NCBI RefSeq assembly: GCF_000315365.1
Contig: NZ_CAOS01000003.1
Coordinates: 248,001 to 312,000 of the forward strand
Source: Desulforamulus hydrothermalis Lam5 = DSM 18033
GTDB lineage: Bacteria; Bacillota; Desulfotomaculia; Desulfotomaculales; Desulfotomaculaceae
Length of the DNA: 64,000 nucleotides
Reading direction: 5' to 3'
Within the stretch, counting starts at the first letter, position 1. The number at the start of each line of letters is the position of its first letter. Positions 35,146-43,521 of this stretch are shown here, piece after piece. Both the position numbers and the translations under genes were made by a program. The notes beneath the pieces were generated by a model. The model was not told the DNA's origin. It worked only from the letters and a program-made list of their open reading frames with translations, and ran no database searches.

Positions 35146-35217
35146 TACATCACCACTGTCCTGTTTTTTCCAATTTTTGTATATATGTTATATACGCTTC
35201 ATTAAATTAATTTCCTT

Positions 35218-35246
35218 TATTTACCACACAAAACATTTACAAACAA
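35218..35246 (-). promoter_or_regulatory. Candidate sigma-A promoter of the glycogen operon
   Basis: On the minus strand TTGTTT (35246-35241), a 17-nt spacer and TAAATA (35223-35218), about 75 nt before the glgB start. The region is AT-rich, so chance matches are easy. Confidence 0.35.
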
Positions 35247-35330
35247 ATTGACAAAAATTTAAAATTTTACCTTTTAAGTAACATTATTACGCAATAAATG
35301 CAACATTTCACCTTAAATTAGGCAGAAAAA

Positions 35331-35358
35331 AACCGCTGTCCTTTAATGAACAGCGGTT
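35331..35358 (-). terminator. Intrinsic terminator after the YeiH-type/small membrane protein operon
   Basis: Nine-base-pair stem AACCGCTGT / ACAGCGGTT with a 10-nt loop, followed on the minus strand by TTTTTTT. Confidence 0.88.
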
Positions 35359-35377
35359 ACAAATATTTAAACAGATA

Positions 35378-35554
35378 TTAAAATGGCTTAAAGATTAAAA
35401 TAAACACGATTAATAAACCAATTCCTAATGCCAGCGAATAAGTTATCAACTTTTTTTCAATAGGCTGTAACTCAAACCATTCATCCTGATAACTTGCTTC
35501 CTGCCTGGCCCTGGCCAGGGTTTGCTCAGCATCCCGAATTTTCACTTCTGCCAT
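35378..35554 (-). CDS. Small single-pass membrane protein (58 aa)
   Basis: A 58-residue frame starting MAEVKIRDAEQTLARARQ. The N-terminal half is a charged helix, followed by one hydrophobic segment (SLALGIGLLIVFILIF) near the C terminus. A GGGGG site precedes the ATG, and the gene lies 27 nt after the YeiH-type transporter and 20 nt before a strong terminator, so it is the second gene of that operon. I do not recognise a family. It could be a regulatory or assembly subunit of the transporter. Confidence 0.7.
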   Translation of the reverse strand: MAEVKIRDAEQTLARARQEASYQDEWFELQPIEKKLITYSLALGIGLLIVFILIFKPF

Positions 35555-35581
35555 GGCTTAAAACCCCCTTATTACTATTTT

Positions 35582-37072
35582 TTAACTGCTGACAATGGGC
35601 GGCAGGATACCGTGATAGAAGATCCAAGAAATTAACAAACCTACCCAGAGGATAAATCCAAACAGGCACACCGCATAAACCGCCACAATGCGTCCCATAC
35701 CGGCATCCCAGAGCTTGCGCACATTGGTAATCAAGCCAATGGAGAAGAAACAAAGGGCAAACAGGATGGTTCTAAAACCGTTAGCCTCATCTATGCCTAC
35801 CTTGGCGGTTTTAATAACACTGGCATCACTCAAGCCCCACAGCAGCAGAACCAGGAAGGTTAAAGCAAAGCCAATAACAAATTTCGGGAACCTATCCCAT
35901 ATCTCGCCGGCGGAAACCGCCCGGTCTTCAACCGGCCCGCCGCCTTTCTTATTCAGGTTGAACATGCACCATATGATTGCCAGGATAAAGGCCCACACAC
36001 CAATGAAAATATCAATGAATACTTTCGTGGTGGTGGCTGTCATCAGCATCCAGCCTTCTTCGTATTGTACTCCGGTTTCTTTAAGAACCTTGGCCCTGAT
36101 CATGGAATCGGTAATGGCACCGCTGGCCACCGCACCGCCGTCACTTTTAACTGCCAGGCCCATCCAGGCCCCTGCCACCATCGGTTCTTCATGCAGCACA
36201 GAGGTAGCAAACCAAGGAAGGATCAACATTTCCACCGCTACAAAAACAATAATAACAGCTGAAAGAATTACCGGTACAATGGGACGTGAACGGATGGCGC
36301 CGCCGGTGGCAATAGCTGCTGAAACACCGCAGATGGAAATACCGGAAGCCAGGGGAGCGGCCCACTCAGGGGTAAACTTAAAATATTTGCGGGCAACAAA
36401 GTATACAACCGGCCAGTAAATTAAATAGGCTTCCACCACAGCGCACAGCCCCCGCACAATAACGGTGGTGGCTAATCCCACCGCCCCCAGGGTTTTTATA
36501 CCAACAGCAGCACCTAATATAACAATACCGGTCTTGATAAACCACTCAGGCTTAGCTGCTTCTTCAAGGTATTGAGCTATACCCGGGAAAAAGTTACCAA
36601 TAATTAGTCCCACAATCATGGCAATAATGAAACCCATTTCGCCCAAGCCCAGAGACCAGCTGATACCCAGCTTGGCCTGTTTGTCCGGGCTGGCAGCAAT
36701 ATAAGCATTGTCTCCGACTATCAAGCAAAGTATTGTAATGGCAAAAATTACTGTAAATCCAATGACAAATCTTTTAAGATTGGCGCCCATTGCTTTGGCG
36801 CCGACGGCGGTGAGCACCAGCAGGAACAGGTAAGTTAAAAACAAGGAAGTAAAAGCAGACATATCTTTAAATGTTTTGGAAAGCGGCCCGAAAGATTTGG
36901 ATATGTCTGTCCAGGTGTTCACTTTAACCACCCAGCCCAGCAGATCGGAGCCAAAGACAGGCCCCAGGCCCAGCAAAAAGATAAACAAGCCAAGCCACAC
37001 AGCCCACCAGTCTTCGTTTTTCAACATTGGCACTTTACCGCTGACAGATGCGTTTGTGTCTTGATGAATCAT
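35582..37072 (-). CDS. YeiH-family putative sulfate exporter (UPF0324), long form
   Basis: A 496-residue membrane protein with about 12 hydrophobic segments. The central region, with FIKTGIVILGAAVGIKTLG and SGISICGVSAAIATGGAI, is the YeiH/UPF0324 core. Usual members have about 340 residues; this one has a longer N terminus (about 100 residues with extra membrane segments) and a hydrophilic loop near 380. The family is annotated as putative sulfate exporters, though experimental support is thin. In a sulfate reducer it could move sulfate, sulfite or a sulfonate. AAGGAGG upstream supports the start at 37072. Confidence 0.82.
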   Translation of the reverse strand: MIHQDTNASVSGKVPMLKNEDWWAVWLGLFIFLLGLGPVFGSDLLGWVVKVNTWTDISKSFGPLSKTFKDMSAFTSLFLTYLFLLVLTAVGAKAMGANLKRFVIGFTVIFAITILCLIVGDNAYIAASPDKQAKLGISWSLGLGEMGFIIAMIVGLIIGNFFPGIAQYLEEAAKPEWFIKTGIVILGAAVGIKTLGAVGLATTVIVRGLCAVVEAYLIYWPVVYFVARKYFKFTPEWAAPLASGISICGVSAAIATGGAIRSRPIVPVILSAVIIVFVAVEMLILPWFATSVLHEEPMVAGAWMGLAVKSDGGAVASGAITDSMIRAKVLKETGVQYEEGWMLMTATTTKVFIDIFIGVWAFILAIIWCMFNLNKKGGGPVEDRAVSAGEIWDRFPKFVIGFALTFLVLLLWGLSDASVIKTAKVGIDEANGFRTILFALCFFSIGLITNVRKLWDAGMGRIVAVYAVCLFGFILWVGLLISWIFYHGILPPIVSS

Positions 37073-37498
37073 ACGCTACCTCCTTAACTCTAGTTTACGA
37101 CAACCCGGTTAAGGTTTTTGCTGACGGCACCCCTCCTTTTTTGACAAAATTTTTAAAACATTCTGTCTTTAACTAATTAATATACCTTTTTTAAGACGAA
37201 GTCAAGCCTCAAAGCAAAGCAGGAACGGTTTGACTTTACTTTTTAACAGGTTCCAAATATTTTTTATGATGCTTTGCCATACTTTATGACAAATAATTTC
37301 AGGCAATAGGTCACAAAAAGTACAACCCCGGCTTTGACGTGTCCGTGCAAAACTAAGGATTATAAACTACCGGCAGGGGGTTGCCAACTCTCCGCGGCAA
37401 CCCCTGCCCTGCCCTTTTAAGGCGATAATTTTTCCCTGCAACGCATATAAATTATAATTTATGCAAATATTACCTACTGAAAATACTTTTGAGGTGTT
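37073..37498. other. Divergent intergenic region
   Basis: This 426-nt AT-rich gap separates the YeiH-type gene (minus) from the cis-prenyltransferase gene (plus) and must hold promoters for both. The only clear structure is a hairpin at about 37375-37404 with arms GGGGTTGC and GCAACCCC and no good T tract. I see no coding sequence in it. Confidence 0.5.
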
Positions 37499-38161
37499 AT
37501 GATGAGCGCAAAGTTTAAGCGTCTTCCTAAACATATCGGCATTATCCCGGATGGCAACAGGCGTTGGGCGCAGCAGCACGGTTTAGCAAAAGAAGACGGT
37601 TACCGGCATGGCATTGCGCCGGGCTTTGCCCTTTACGAGTTATGCTTGGAGTTGGGGATTCCTGAGGTAACGTTTTACGGCTTTACCCAGGACAATACGA
37701 AACGCCCGGCTGCCCAGAAACAAGCCTTTCAACAAGCCTGTGTAGATGCTGTGCAAACGCTGGCCAAGCGAGACGCTGCCCTGCTGGTTATAGGCAATCA
37801 TGAATCCCCGCTTTTTCCCAAAGAACTGCTGCCTTACACCAAAAGACAAACCTTTGGCCGGGGTCTGATTAAAATAAATTTTTTGGTTAACTACGGCTGG
37901 AAGTGGGATTTAAGTTTTGCCCTGAACAGCCATGATTTGCCCGACAGCCAGCTGCATGAAAGAATTGCCTCCCGGGATATTTCTCGCTTGGACTTAATTA
38001 TCCGCTGGGGCGGCCGGCGCAGGCTAAGCGGCTTTTTACCGGTGCAGTCAATTTATGCGGACTTTTATGTGGTAGATGATTACTGGCCTGATTTTATGCC
38101 GGATCACTTCTTCTCAGCTCTTAAATGGTACGAAAATCAAGATATTACTCTGGGCGGCTAA
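37499..38161 (+). CDS. Variant cis-prenyltransferase (undecaprenyl diphosphate synthase family)
   Basis: A 220-residue protein of the UppS/isoprenyl transferase family. HIGIIPDGNRRWA contains the catalytic Asp of the DGN motif, and YRHGIAPGF and FYGFTQDNTKRP follow in order. The C-terminal signature is divergent: it reads IIRWGGRRRLSGFLPVQSIYADF where true UppS has a GGE-R-S-NF-WQ pattern, so the magnesium-binding Glu is replaced by Arg. It is also shorter than most UppS enzymes (about 250). It is not beside cdsA or rseP-type genes, so it is unlikely to be the housekeeping UppS. It may make a different polyprenol or be a non-catalytic partner. Confidence 0.8.
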   Translation: MMSAKFKRLPKHIGIIPDGNRRWAQQHGLAKEDGYRHGIAPGFALYELCLELGIPEVTFYGFTQDNTKRPAAQKQAFQQACVDAVQTLAKRDAALLVIGNHESPLFPKELLPYTKRQTFGRGLIKINFLVNYGWKWDLSFALNSHDLPDSQLHERIASRDISRLDLIIRWGGRRRLSGFLPVQSIYADFYVVDDYWPDFMPDHFFSALKWYENQDITLGG

Positions 38162-38431
38162 AATTATGCCACCTAAATTTATGGCTTAATTATTTTCATA
38201 ATGTTATTGAAATTTTATTTGGGACATGCTACCATATCATTAATTATAGCGAAAAGGTTACATAGATTTTACAAATACCTGTCATCTGCATTTTTTTCTT
38301 GTATTATTATCAAATCGACTAATTAGAATTAAAATTAAATTCCAAAAATTTATACTGTTTTGCGTTCTCTGATTTTAACCTTTAAGGCGGTAGCTGCTTT
38401 TCGGCAGGTGTATGATAAGGAGGTTATTTGC

Positions 38432-39643
38432 ATGATCGATTCTATTGACTCGTTAGATTGCAAACCGAATCAAAAATTTCATTGCTCCTCCCATACTGTC
38501 AAGCCGGCTGCTCTTAAAGGACACCAAGTTTTTCTTGACGTGTTGCCTGAAACTTGGTCTGTGTTGCCCACCAACCACCCTGTTATCCACTATGAGGTGG
38601 CAATTCCTGATCACAGTACCCCCAGGCCGGTTAAATTCGGAGTACATATCGTTTGTCCGGCTTCCCTGGTTAAAGGTCAAGATGTTATTGTGCTAACTAT
38701 GGAATGTGAAAAATTAAAATATATTACAGATCAATTTAACAAACCGGTAATAGTGGTTGCCGTAGATAATGTCCAAGAATCGGCTTGTTGGCTTTTAGTT
38801 CAGGATTATATTTCTTGCCTGCCGACTAATCAATCAGCCAACTGGCGCAGCCAAAAAAATGTTACCTTGCATATACCGGTCCGGCAGCTCCTTGCTTCGC
38901 CGCGACAGTTGCAGCAGTCTGTATACGGGGCCTTAGAGTTTATATACATGAGCCATTTTCATCGTTACTATGAATTATTTAACAGCCGTACCAAACGTTT
39001 CTTTGCCTCAAAAAACGAGTTAGAGCTGGCTTTGCAGGTAGAATCCAACCGTCGTTCCGCCACCGGTCAAAACAGTTGTGCGTCCGGCTCCGCTCATTCC
39101 TGCAGTTGTCAAAATACAGATGACTTTCAGGCATTTACCCTGCATTCCGATAGCCAAATACAAGCCGGTTTAGAAAAAGCGCAAAACATGAAACTGCTGG
39201 ATGCAAAAGAAAACCGCCAGGCCTATTACTGTATCAGCCAGGCCCTGGAGGTATTTGGTGACCGGGCTTCCGCCGGCGTACGCTACACCGCCCAGGGCGA
39301 AATGCTTTTCTATGATTTCCTGCTTCACTTTAAAAAGGCCTTCGACAGTATGGGCAATCGTTCTATACTGCATTTAACTCATCCCGAAGATTACAGCAGG
39401 TATTTTTCTGCTGTTAAAGAACTGGCAGACATTATTACCCTAGCCATTGATGAGGGGGAAATAATTGCCGCCAGCTTACTGGCCATTCGGTTGGCCGACA
39501 CCTATTTATTTGCTGCGCCGCACATCATGCGAACCTTTAGTCAGGAAACAGCCGCTCCTTTGATGGAATACGCTCAATCCATGCTTATCACAGCCCATGA
39601 AATGGCTTCTCTGGTTGAAATGCCGGAACGGGCCGTTCAATAA
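38432..39643 (+). CDS. Unrecognised protein with a DUF4365-like N-terminal region
   Basis: About 403 residues, no membrane segment. Residues about 40-170 resemble DUF4365: the paired pieces VIVLTMECEKLKYI and NKPVIVVAVDNVQESACWLLVQDYI match that domain's strand pattern of an interrupted nuclease-like fold, and VTLHIPVRQLL follows. In the middle is a cysteine/serine-rich linker (CASGSAHSCSCQ). The C-terminal half is helical and TPR-like (ENRQAYYCISQALEVFGDRA). DUF4365 sits in several defence-associated proteins, but no partner gene is visible here. AAGGAGG fixes the ATG at 38432. Alternative: a stand-alone regulator. Confidence 0.5.
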   Translation: MIDSIDSLDCKPNQKFHCSSHTVKPAALKGHQVFLDVLPETWSVLPTNHPVIHYEVAIPDHSTPRPVKFGVHIVCPASLVKGQDVIVLTMECEKLKYITDQFNKPVIVVAVDNVQESACWLLVQDYISCLPTNQSANWRSQKNVTLHIPVRQLLASPRQLQQSVYGALEFIYMSHFHRYYELFNSRTKRFFASKNELELALQVESNRRSATGQNSCASGSAHSCSCQNTDDFQAFTLHSDSQIQAGLEKAQNMKLLDAKENRQAYYCISQALEVFGDRASAGVRYTAQGEMLFYDFLLHFKKAFDSMGNRSILHLTHPEDYSRYFSAVKELADIITLAIDEGEIIAASLLAIRLADTYLFAAPHIMRTFSQETAAPLMEYAQSMLITAHEMASLVEMPERAVQ

Positions 39644-39664
39644 AAAGCCCGGCCGCAAGGCCGG
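39641..39664. terminator. Bidirectional stem-loop between convergent genes
   Basis: Stem GCCCGGCC / GGCCGGG with a GCAA-type loop. On the minus strand, for dsrK, TTTTTATT follows; the plus-strand side lacks a T tract. Confidence 0.75.
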
Positions 39665-39683
39665 GAGTAAACAACGGGTATTT

Positions 39684-41312
39684 TTATTTCTTAACATGCT
39701 TGGCCGCAAATTCTTCTTCATCCAGGAATTCCAGGAAGGGTCGGTCAAACTGCACCATGGCGTTAACCACCAACTCAACCAAACCGCCGTAATGCACATT
39801 AAACTTGGCAGTTGCCTGGTAATATTCAAGGATGTCCCTGATGGCTCCTTTACAGTTAGAGCAGGGCGCCGCCACATATTTAGGAATATCATCTTCCATT
39901 ACGCCCTGGAAAGCCTCCAGGATTTGTTTGAACTTCATGCGGCTGGATATTTTATTCCTGAATTCCGGGAAGTTAAATGATTTCATAATGGCAAAGCCGC
40001 TGCCGCCGCCGCAGCAGAAGTTTTTCGCGCCATGCGGGTACATTTCCCTGAACTGGGGAGCCACTGCTTTGATAATCTCACGCTGGGGCTGAATAACACC
40101 CATCATTCTGGCCACGTTGCAAGGGTCGTGCATGGTAACCGGAAAATCGTTCCTGCTGGGATCCAGTTTGTAAACACCTTTTTTAATTAAATCGGCCAGC
40201 AGGGGCAGGAAGCTCTCACGGGGGATATTGTCATCCCCAACCATAGCCCTGTCGATTGATACCATGGCAGCTTTATGGGCGTGACCGCACTCACCGACAA
40301 CAATTCTTCTGACACCTAGGTCCTTGGCTGCCTTTAATTGAGCCAACCCGATCTTCCTGGCCTGTGCATCATCGTAAAAAAGCCCGTAGTTAACGTTATC
40401 ATAACCAATCATGTCACTGCTCAGGGTCCAGTCCAGACCGGCTTCTTCAAACAAAATAACAAAGGCTGCCGGGTTTTCAGGCCAGGCCATATATTCACCG
40501 GCGTTATGGGTTAACAAAATGTCTGCACCTTTTTTATCCACCGGAATTTTGTACTTTTTACCGGTGCGTTCATAAATGTCTTCTTCCAGAAATTCAATCA
40601 TATCCAGGAAGGCATCCTTGGTAATGCCTGTACTGGAACCGGTTTTTAACTGCAACATGGTGCCTTTTTCGTGTAACGGCTTGGGTGCTATACCCAGTTC
40701 CATACTAAACAGTTTTCTGATTTCCCTGGCCAACAGGCCGTTATCCAAGCCCAGGGGACAGGTTTGGGCACAACGGCGGCACAAATTGCAGCGATATGCT
40801 AATTCGCCCAGGCGCAGAATGGTTTCTGCGTTAATATCAATGTCGCCGCCGGTAAATCTGCTCCAAAAACCATCGCCCTTAAAATGTTTCTTGGCAATTT
40901 TCCGCAGCACTTCCGAACGGAAGATGGGTCTGTAGATTTCCTGTTCACCGCTGGCTTTGAAAACATGGCAGGCATCAGAACAGGTATTGCACTTGGCGCA
41001 ATACTCAAAACTCAACAAGAAAGGTTGCAGGTAGTTTCTGTTGGTCTCATCAGAAAAAAGTTTTTCCAGACCACGCAGGAATCCTTTAACCAAAGCTTCT
41101 TCTTCTTCTTTGGTTTTCGGCCTGACCAGAGTTTCATTGCCTACAAAACCGTCCAAAGAGGTGCAGTATTCCTCTTTCCAGGAATCTTTAATCTCTTTAA
41201 AGTCAGGCTCCATGCCGGGTTTATCGTAAGGTGCCGGTAACGGCATCAAGTTTTCTACCTTTACTAGCTGTTCAGCCGGCTTGCTTATATCTTGCGGTCT
41301 GATATCGCCCAT
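39684..41312 (-). CDS. dsrK: DsrK-like (HdrD-type) iron-sulfur oxidoreductase subunit
   Basis: A 542-residue cytoplasmic protein. Two [4Fe-4S] ferredoxin motifs lie at CAKCNTCSDACHVF and CNLCRRCAQTCPLG. Two cysteine-rich CCG domains follow: CGHAHKAA region and MHDPCNVARM, NFCCGGGSGFA, APCSNCKGAI, which bind the catalytic cluster as in HdrD. With DsrM downstream it forms a minimal DsrMK complex that passes electrons from menaquinol to the DsrC trisulfide in sulfite reduction. The assignment to DsrK rather than another Hdr-like paralogue rests on the pairing and overall character. Strong AAAAGGAGG site. Gene order on the minus strand is dsrM-dsrK with a 33-nt gap. Confidence 0.85.
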   Translation of the reverse strand: MGDIRPQDISKPAEQLVKVENLMPLPAPYDKPGMEPDFKEIKDSWKEEYCTSLDGFVGNETLVRPKTKEEEEALVKGFLRGLEKLFSDETNRNYLQPFLLSFEYCAKCNTCSDACHVFKASGEQEIYRPIFRSEVLRKIAKKHFKGDGFWSRFTGGDIDINAETILRLGELAYRCNLCRRCAQTCPLGLDNGLLAREIRKLFSMELGIAPKPLHEKGTMLQLKTGSSTGITKDAFLDMIEFLEEDIYERTGKKYKIPVDKKGADILLTHNAGEYMAWPENPAAFVILFEEAGLDWTLSSDMIGYDNVNYGLFYDDAQARKIGLAQLKAAKDLGVRRIVVGECGHAHKAAMVSIDRAMVGDDNIPRESFLPLLADLIKKGVYKLDPSRNDFPVTMHDPCNVARMMGVIQPQREIIKAVAPQFREMYPHGAKNFCCGGGSGFAIMKSFNFPEFRNKISSRMKFKQILEAFQGVMEDDIPKYVAAPCSNCKGAIRDILEYYQATAKFNVHYGGLVELVVNAMVQFDRPFLEFLDEEEFAAKHVKK

Positions 41313-41345
41313 AAAAAGTACCTCCTTTTCTTATTTATCGTTGGC

Positions 41346-42254
41346 TTACTTATTTTCCTGTGTTGCCGCAGGATTGATGTGCGGGGCGGACCAGGAGGCT
41401 TTGGGTTTATAGCTGATGGCCTCTTTAATAATGCTTTCCATTTTGGAATTTCTCAAGTTAGGTTCGTTGTCCCATAATACCTTGTGGAAGGCAAAATACT
41501 TGCCTACATAGTGGCTCATCTTGGTTTGGGGAATATAAATCATAACCGCACCCAGTAACAAAATGTGAATAGTTAATGCCATATCCGCTTGGATAGGAGA
41601 GAAAGTAAACAGCGCTTTCATAATTTCCCGGCCATAATTAAAACCGGGGTCACCGCTCCAAACAACCAAACCGGAAGCCACCACCGCAAACAGGAAAAAC
41701 AAGTTAAAATATTCCTGAGGCGTGGTGTATTTAGCAAAGGTATTATTTAAGCATCTCTTTAAAAACAGGCTGAGGGATCCGAAGCCGAGCAGCAGGGCCC
41801 CTGCGCCGCCGGCAAGAACCGTAGCGTAATACAACAGCGAAGCCCAGGCCTGATTGTTAACGCCTTCAGGAGTGGTTAAAGGCAGACCGGATAACTCGGT
41901 AACAGCACCGACAGCCAGTAAAACTGTCCATAATCCCAATAAATAAATTCCTAAATGCAGCGCATAAGAAAGCCACCACTGGCGTTTTTGGTTGATAAAC
42001 AGGTTTTTGATGAACAGCATCTCTTTTAACATATCTATGATTTCGCCGGCATGAGAAACTTCTCTGGGTTTATTCCACCATTCCAAATCTTCATAATATG
42101 AACCACCGTAATGTCCTTTGCCGCCTGGCTCTTTAGGCACCGGATACAGCTCCCAGCGACCGTGCATGGGCATTTTGGCGTATTGGTAAGCCTTGTAAAG
42201 AGAAAGACCGATAAAAGCAAGGATAGAAATATAAACAAACAGTGTCAGCAGCAA
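41346..42254 (-). CDS. dsrM: DsrM-like cytochrome b subunit (nitrate reductase gamma family)
   Basis: A 302-residue membrane protein with about six hydrophobic segments related to NarI. Histidines in LHLGIYLLGLW, TIHILLLGAVM and YFAFHK are candidate ligands of haem b, through which menaquinol electrons reach DsrK. The start is the TTG at 42254 with AAGGAGGTAG 9 nt upstream. It is the first gene of the dsrMK unit. The upstream 420-nt gap probably holds its promoter and shares the motif TTGTGCAAAT with the TauE/SafE promoter region. Confidence 0.85.
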   Translation of the reverse strand: MLLTLFVYISILAFIGLSLYKAYQYAKMPMHGRWELYPVPKEPGGKGHYGGSYYEDLEWWNKPREVSHAGEIIDMLKEMLFIKNLFINQKRQWWLSYALHLGIYLLGLWTVLLAVGAVTELSGLPLTTPEGVNNQAWASLLYYATVLAGGAGALLLGFGSLSLFLKRCLNNTFAKYTTPQEYFNLFFLFAVVASGLVVWSGDPGFNYGREIMKALFTFSPIQADMALTIHILLLGAVMIYIPQTKMSHYVGKYFAFHKVLWDNEPNLRNSKMESIIKEAISYKPKASWSAPHINPAATQENK

Positions 42255-42677
42255 GTAAACCTACCTCCTTGATTAAAGTATTTTAGGGGTATCTCTCCGT
42301 GGCGGACAAAAAGTCCTGATCGGTAACTCCCAAAGGAAAAGATACATAAACCCTAACCGCAAGTTTTTTGTTGGTTTGCCGGGCTTGTCCACCTGACGGC
42401 AACACCCGACAATATTTACTCACTCCTTTCTGTATGTATTAATTAAAAAAAATAGTTGTGCAAATCTATAAAATTCGACAATTAGTCAAGGTAATTATAC
42501 GGCAATAACAACAAACTAATCAATAATTAAATAGACTGATTGATTGGCATATAATGACTCCTGGCATCAACCGACCAAACAACTTACAGCCCATAACTGT
42601 TATTATAGCATGGTTGTTGTTAAATTTTCCATACGAACATTCTTTGAGGTATTAAAAAATATATATTACGAACAGTC
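42255..42677. other. Intergenic region upstream of dsrM
   Basis: A 423-nt gap. It contains TTGTGCAAAT at 42456-42465 and a 46-codon frame on the minus strand (42423-42283, GTG start) whose ribosome-binding spacing is poor. The part nearest the O-methyltransferase gene is AT-rich with no structure I can name. Confidence 0.45.
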
Positions 42678-43340
42678 CTAAGTTATTTTATTGTCTTTCT
42701 TTGTGCTGACGGCAACCCCGTCACCTACGGGCAAAATAATTGTTTCCAACTCAGGTAGTTTAGTCACTGTAGCAAGGTAAGACTGCAACCTGGCTACCGC
42801 TGTTTTGTTGCGTCTTTTGTCTGCCTCCCCTGAAACAACCATACCCCGCATCAGTACATCCTCAGCCACCAGAATACCCCCGGGCTGCAACAATTCCAGA
42901 CACTTATTTAAAAACTCCAGATATTTACCTTTGGCTGCATCAAGAAAAATAAAGTCGTAGGAACCGCTGAGTTGAAATAATATTTCCCTGGCATCTCCCT
43001 GTATCAGCTTGATTTTATGGGCTACCCCGGCTTTTTTAAAATAGCCGGCGGCGGCTGCCGCCCGGGGCGGGTTGATTTCCAGCGTGGTAATCTCTCCCCC
43101 CTGGGGTAATACCGCTTTGGCAATCCATAAGGTAGAATACCCGATGGCTGTACCGATCTCCAGGACCCTGGTGCTTTTTTGGGTCAGCGCCAACCAATAC
43201 AACAGGTGCCCCACTTCGGGCTCTACTATGGGAATAACCTTGGCCCTGGCTTCCTGTTCCATTTCTAAAAAAATGTTATCCCGCGGCGGTAAAAGACCCC
43301 TGATATACCGTTGAACTTCCGGTTGAATGATATTGCTCAC
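42678..43340 (-). CDS. SAM-dependent O-methyltransferase (TrmR/CCoAOMT-like)
   Basis: About 220 residues of a class I methyltransferase. The SAM-binding motif is VLEIGTAIGYSTLWIA, followed by ITTLEINP and the metal/substrate region YDFIFLDAAKGKYLEFLN. In Bacillus the nearest well-studied relative, TrmR, methylates hydroxyuridine in tRNA, but related enzymes methylate catechols; I cannot choose between them. The GTG at 43340 is preferred because GGGAGG lies 6 nt upstream; the earlier ATG starts lack one. It is divergent from the LysR-type gene. Confidence 0.85.
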   Translation of the reverse strand: MSNIIQPEVQRYIRGLLPPRDNIFLEMEQEARAKVIPIVEPEVGHLLYWLALTQKSTRVLEIGTAIGYSTLWIAKAVLPQGGEITTLEINPPRAAAAAGYFKKAGVAHKIKLIQGDAREILFQLSGSYDFIFLDAAKGKYLEFLNKCLELLQPGGILVAEDVLMRGMVVSGEADKRRNKTAVARLQSYLATVTKLPELETIILPVGDGVAVSTKKDNKIT

Positions 43341-43521
43341 CGCTGCCTCCCAAATTGTATACATGAAAATAAACACATTTATTATATACTAAAAACAGAT
43401 AAATTAGGGCATTTTGTTTTATTATGATTTAAATATTTCTCACTTGTCAGCTCCAAGGCAGAAAGACAACATTAATAATTGTAAAATACAATGATCATAA
43501 AAATTTTTAAGGGTGATGCCT

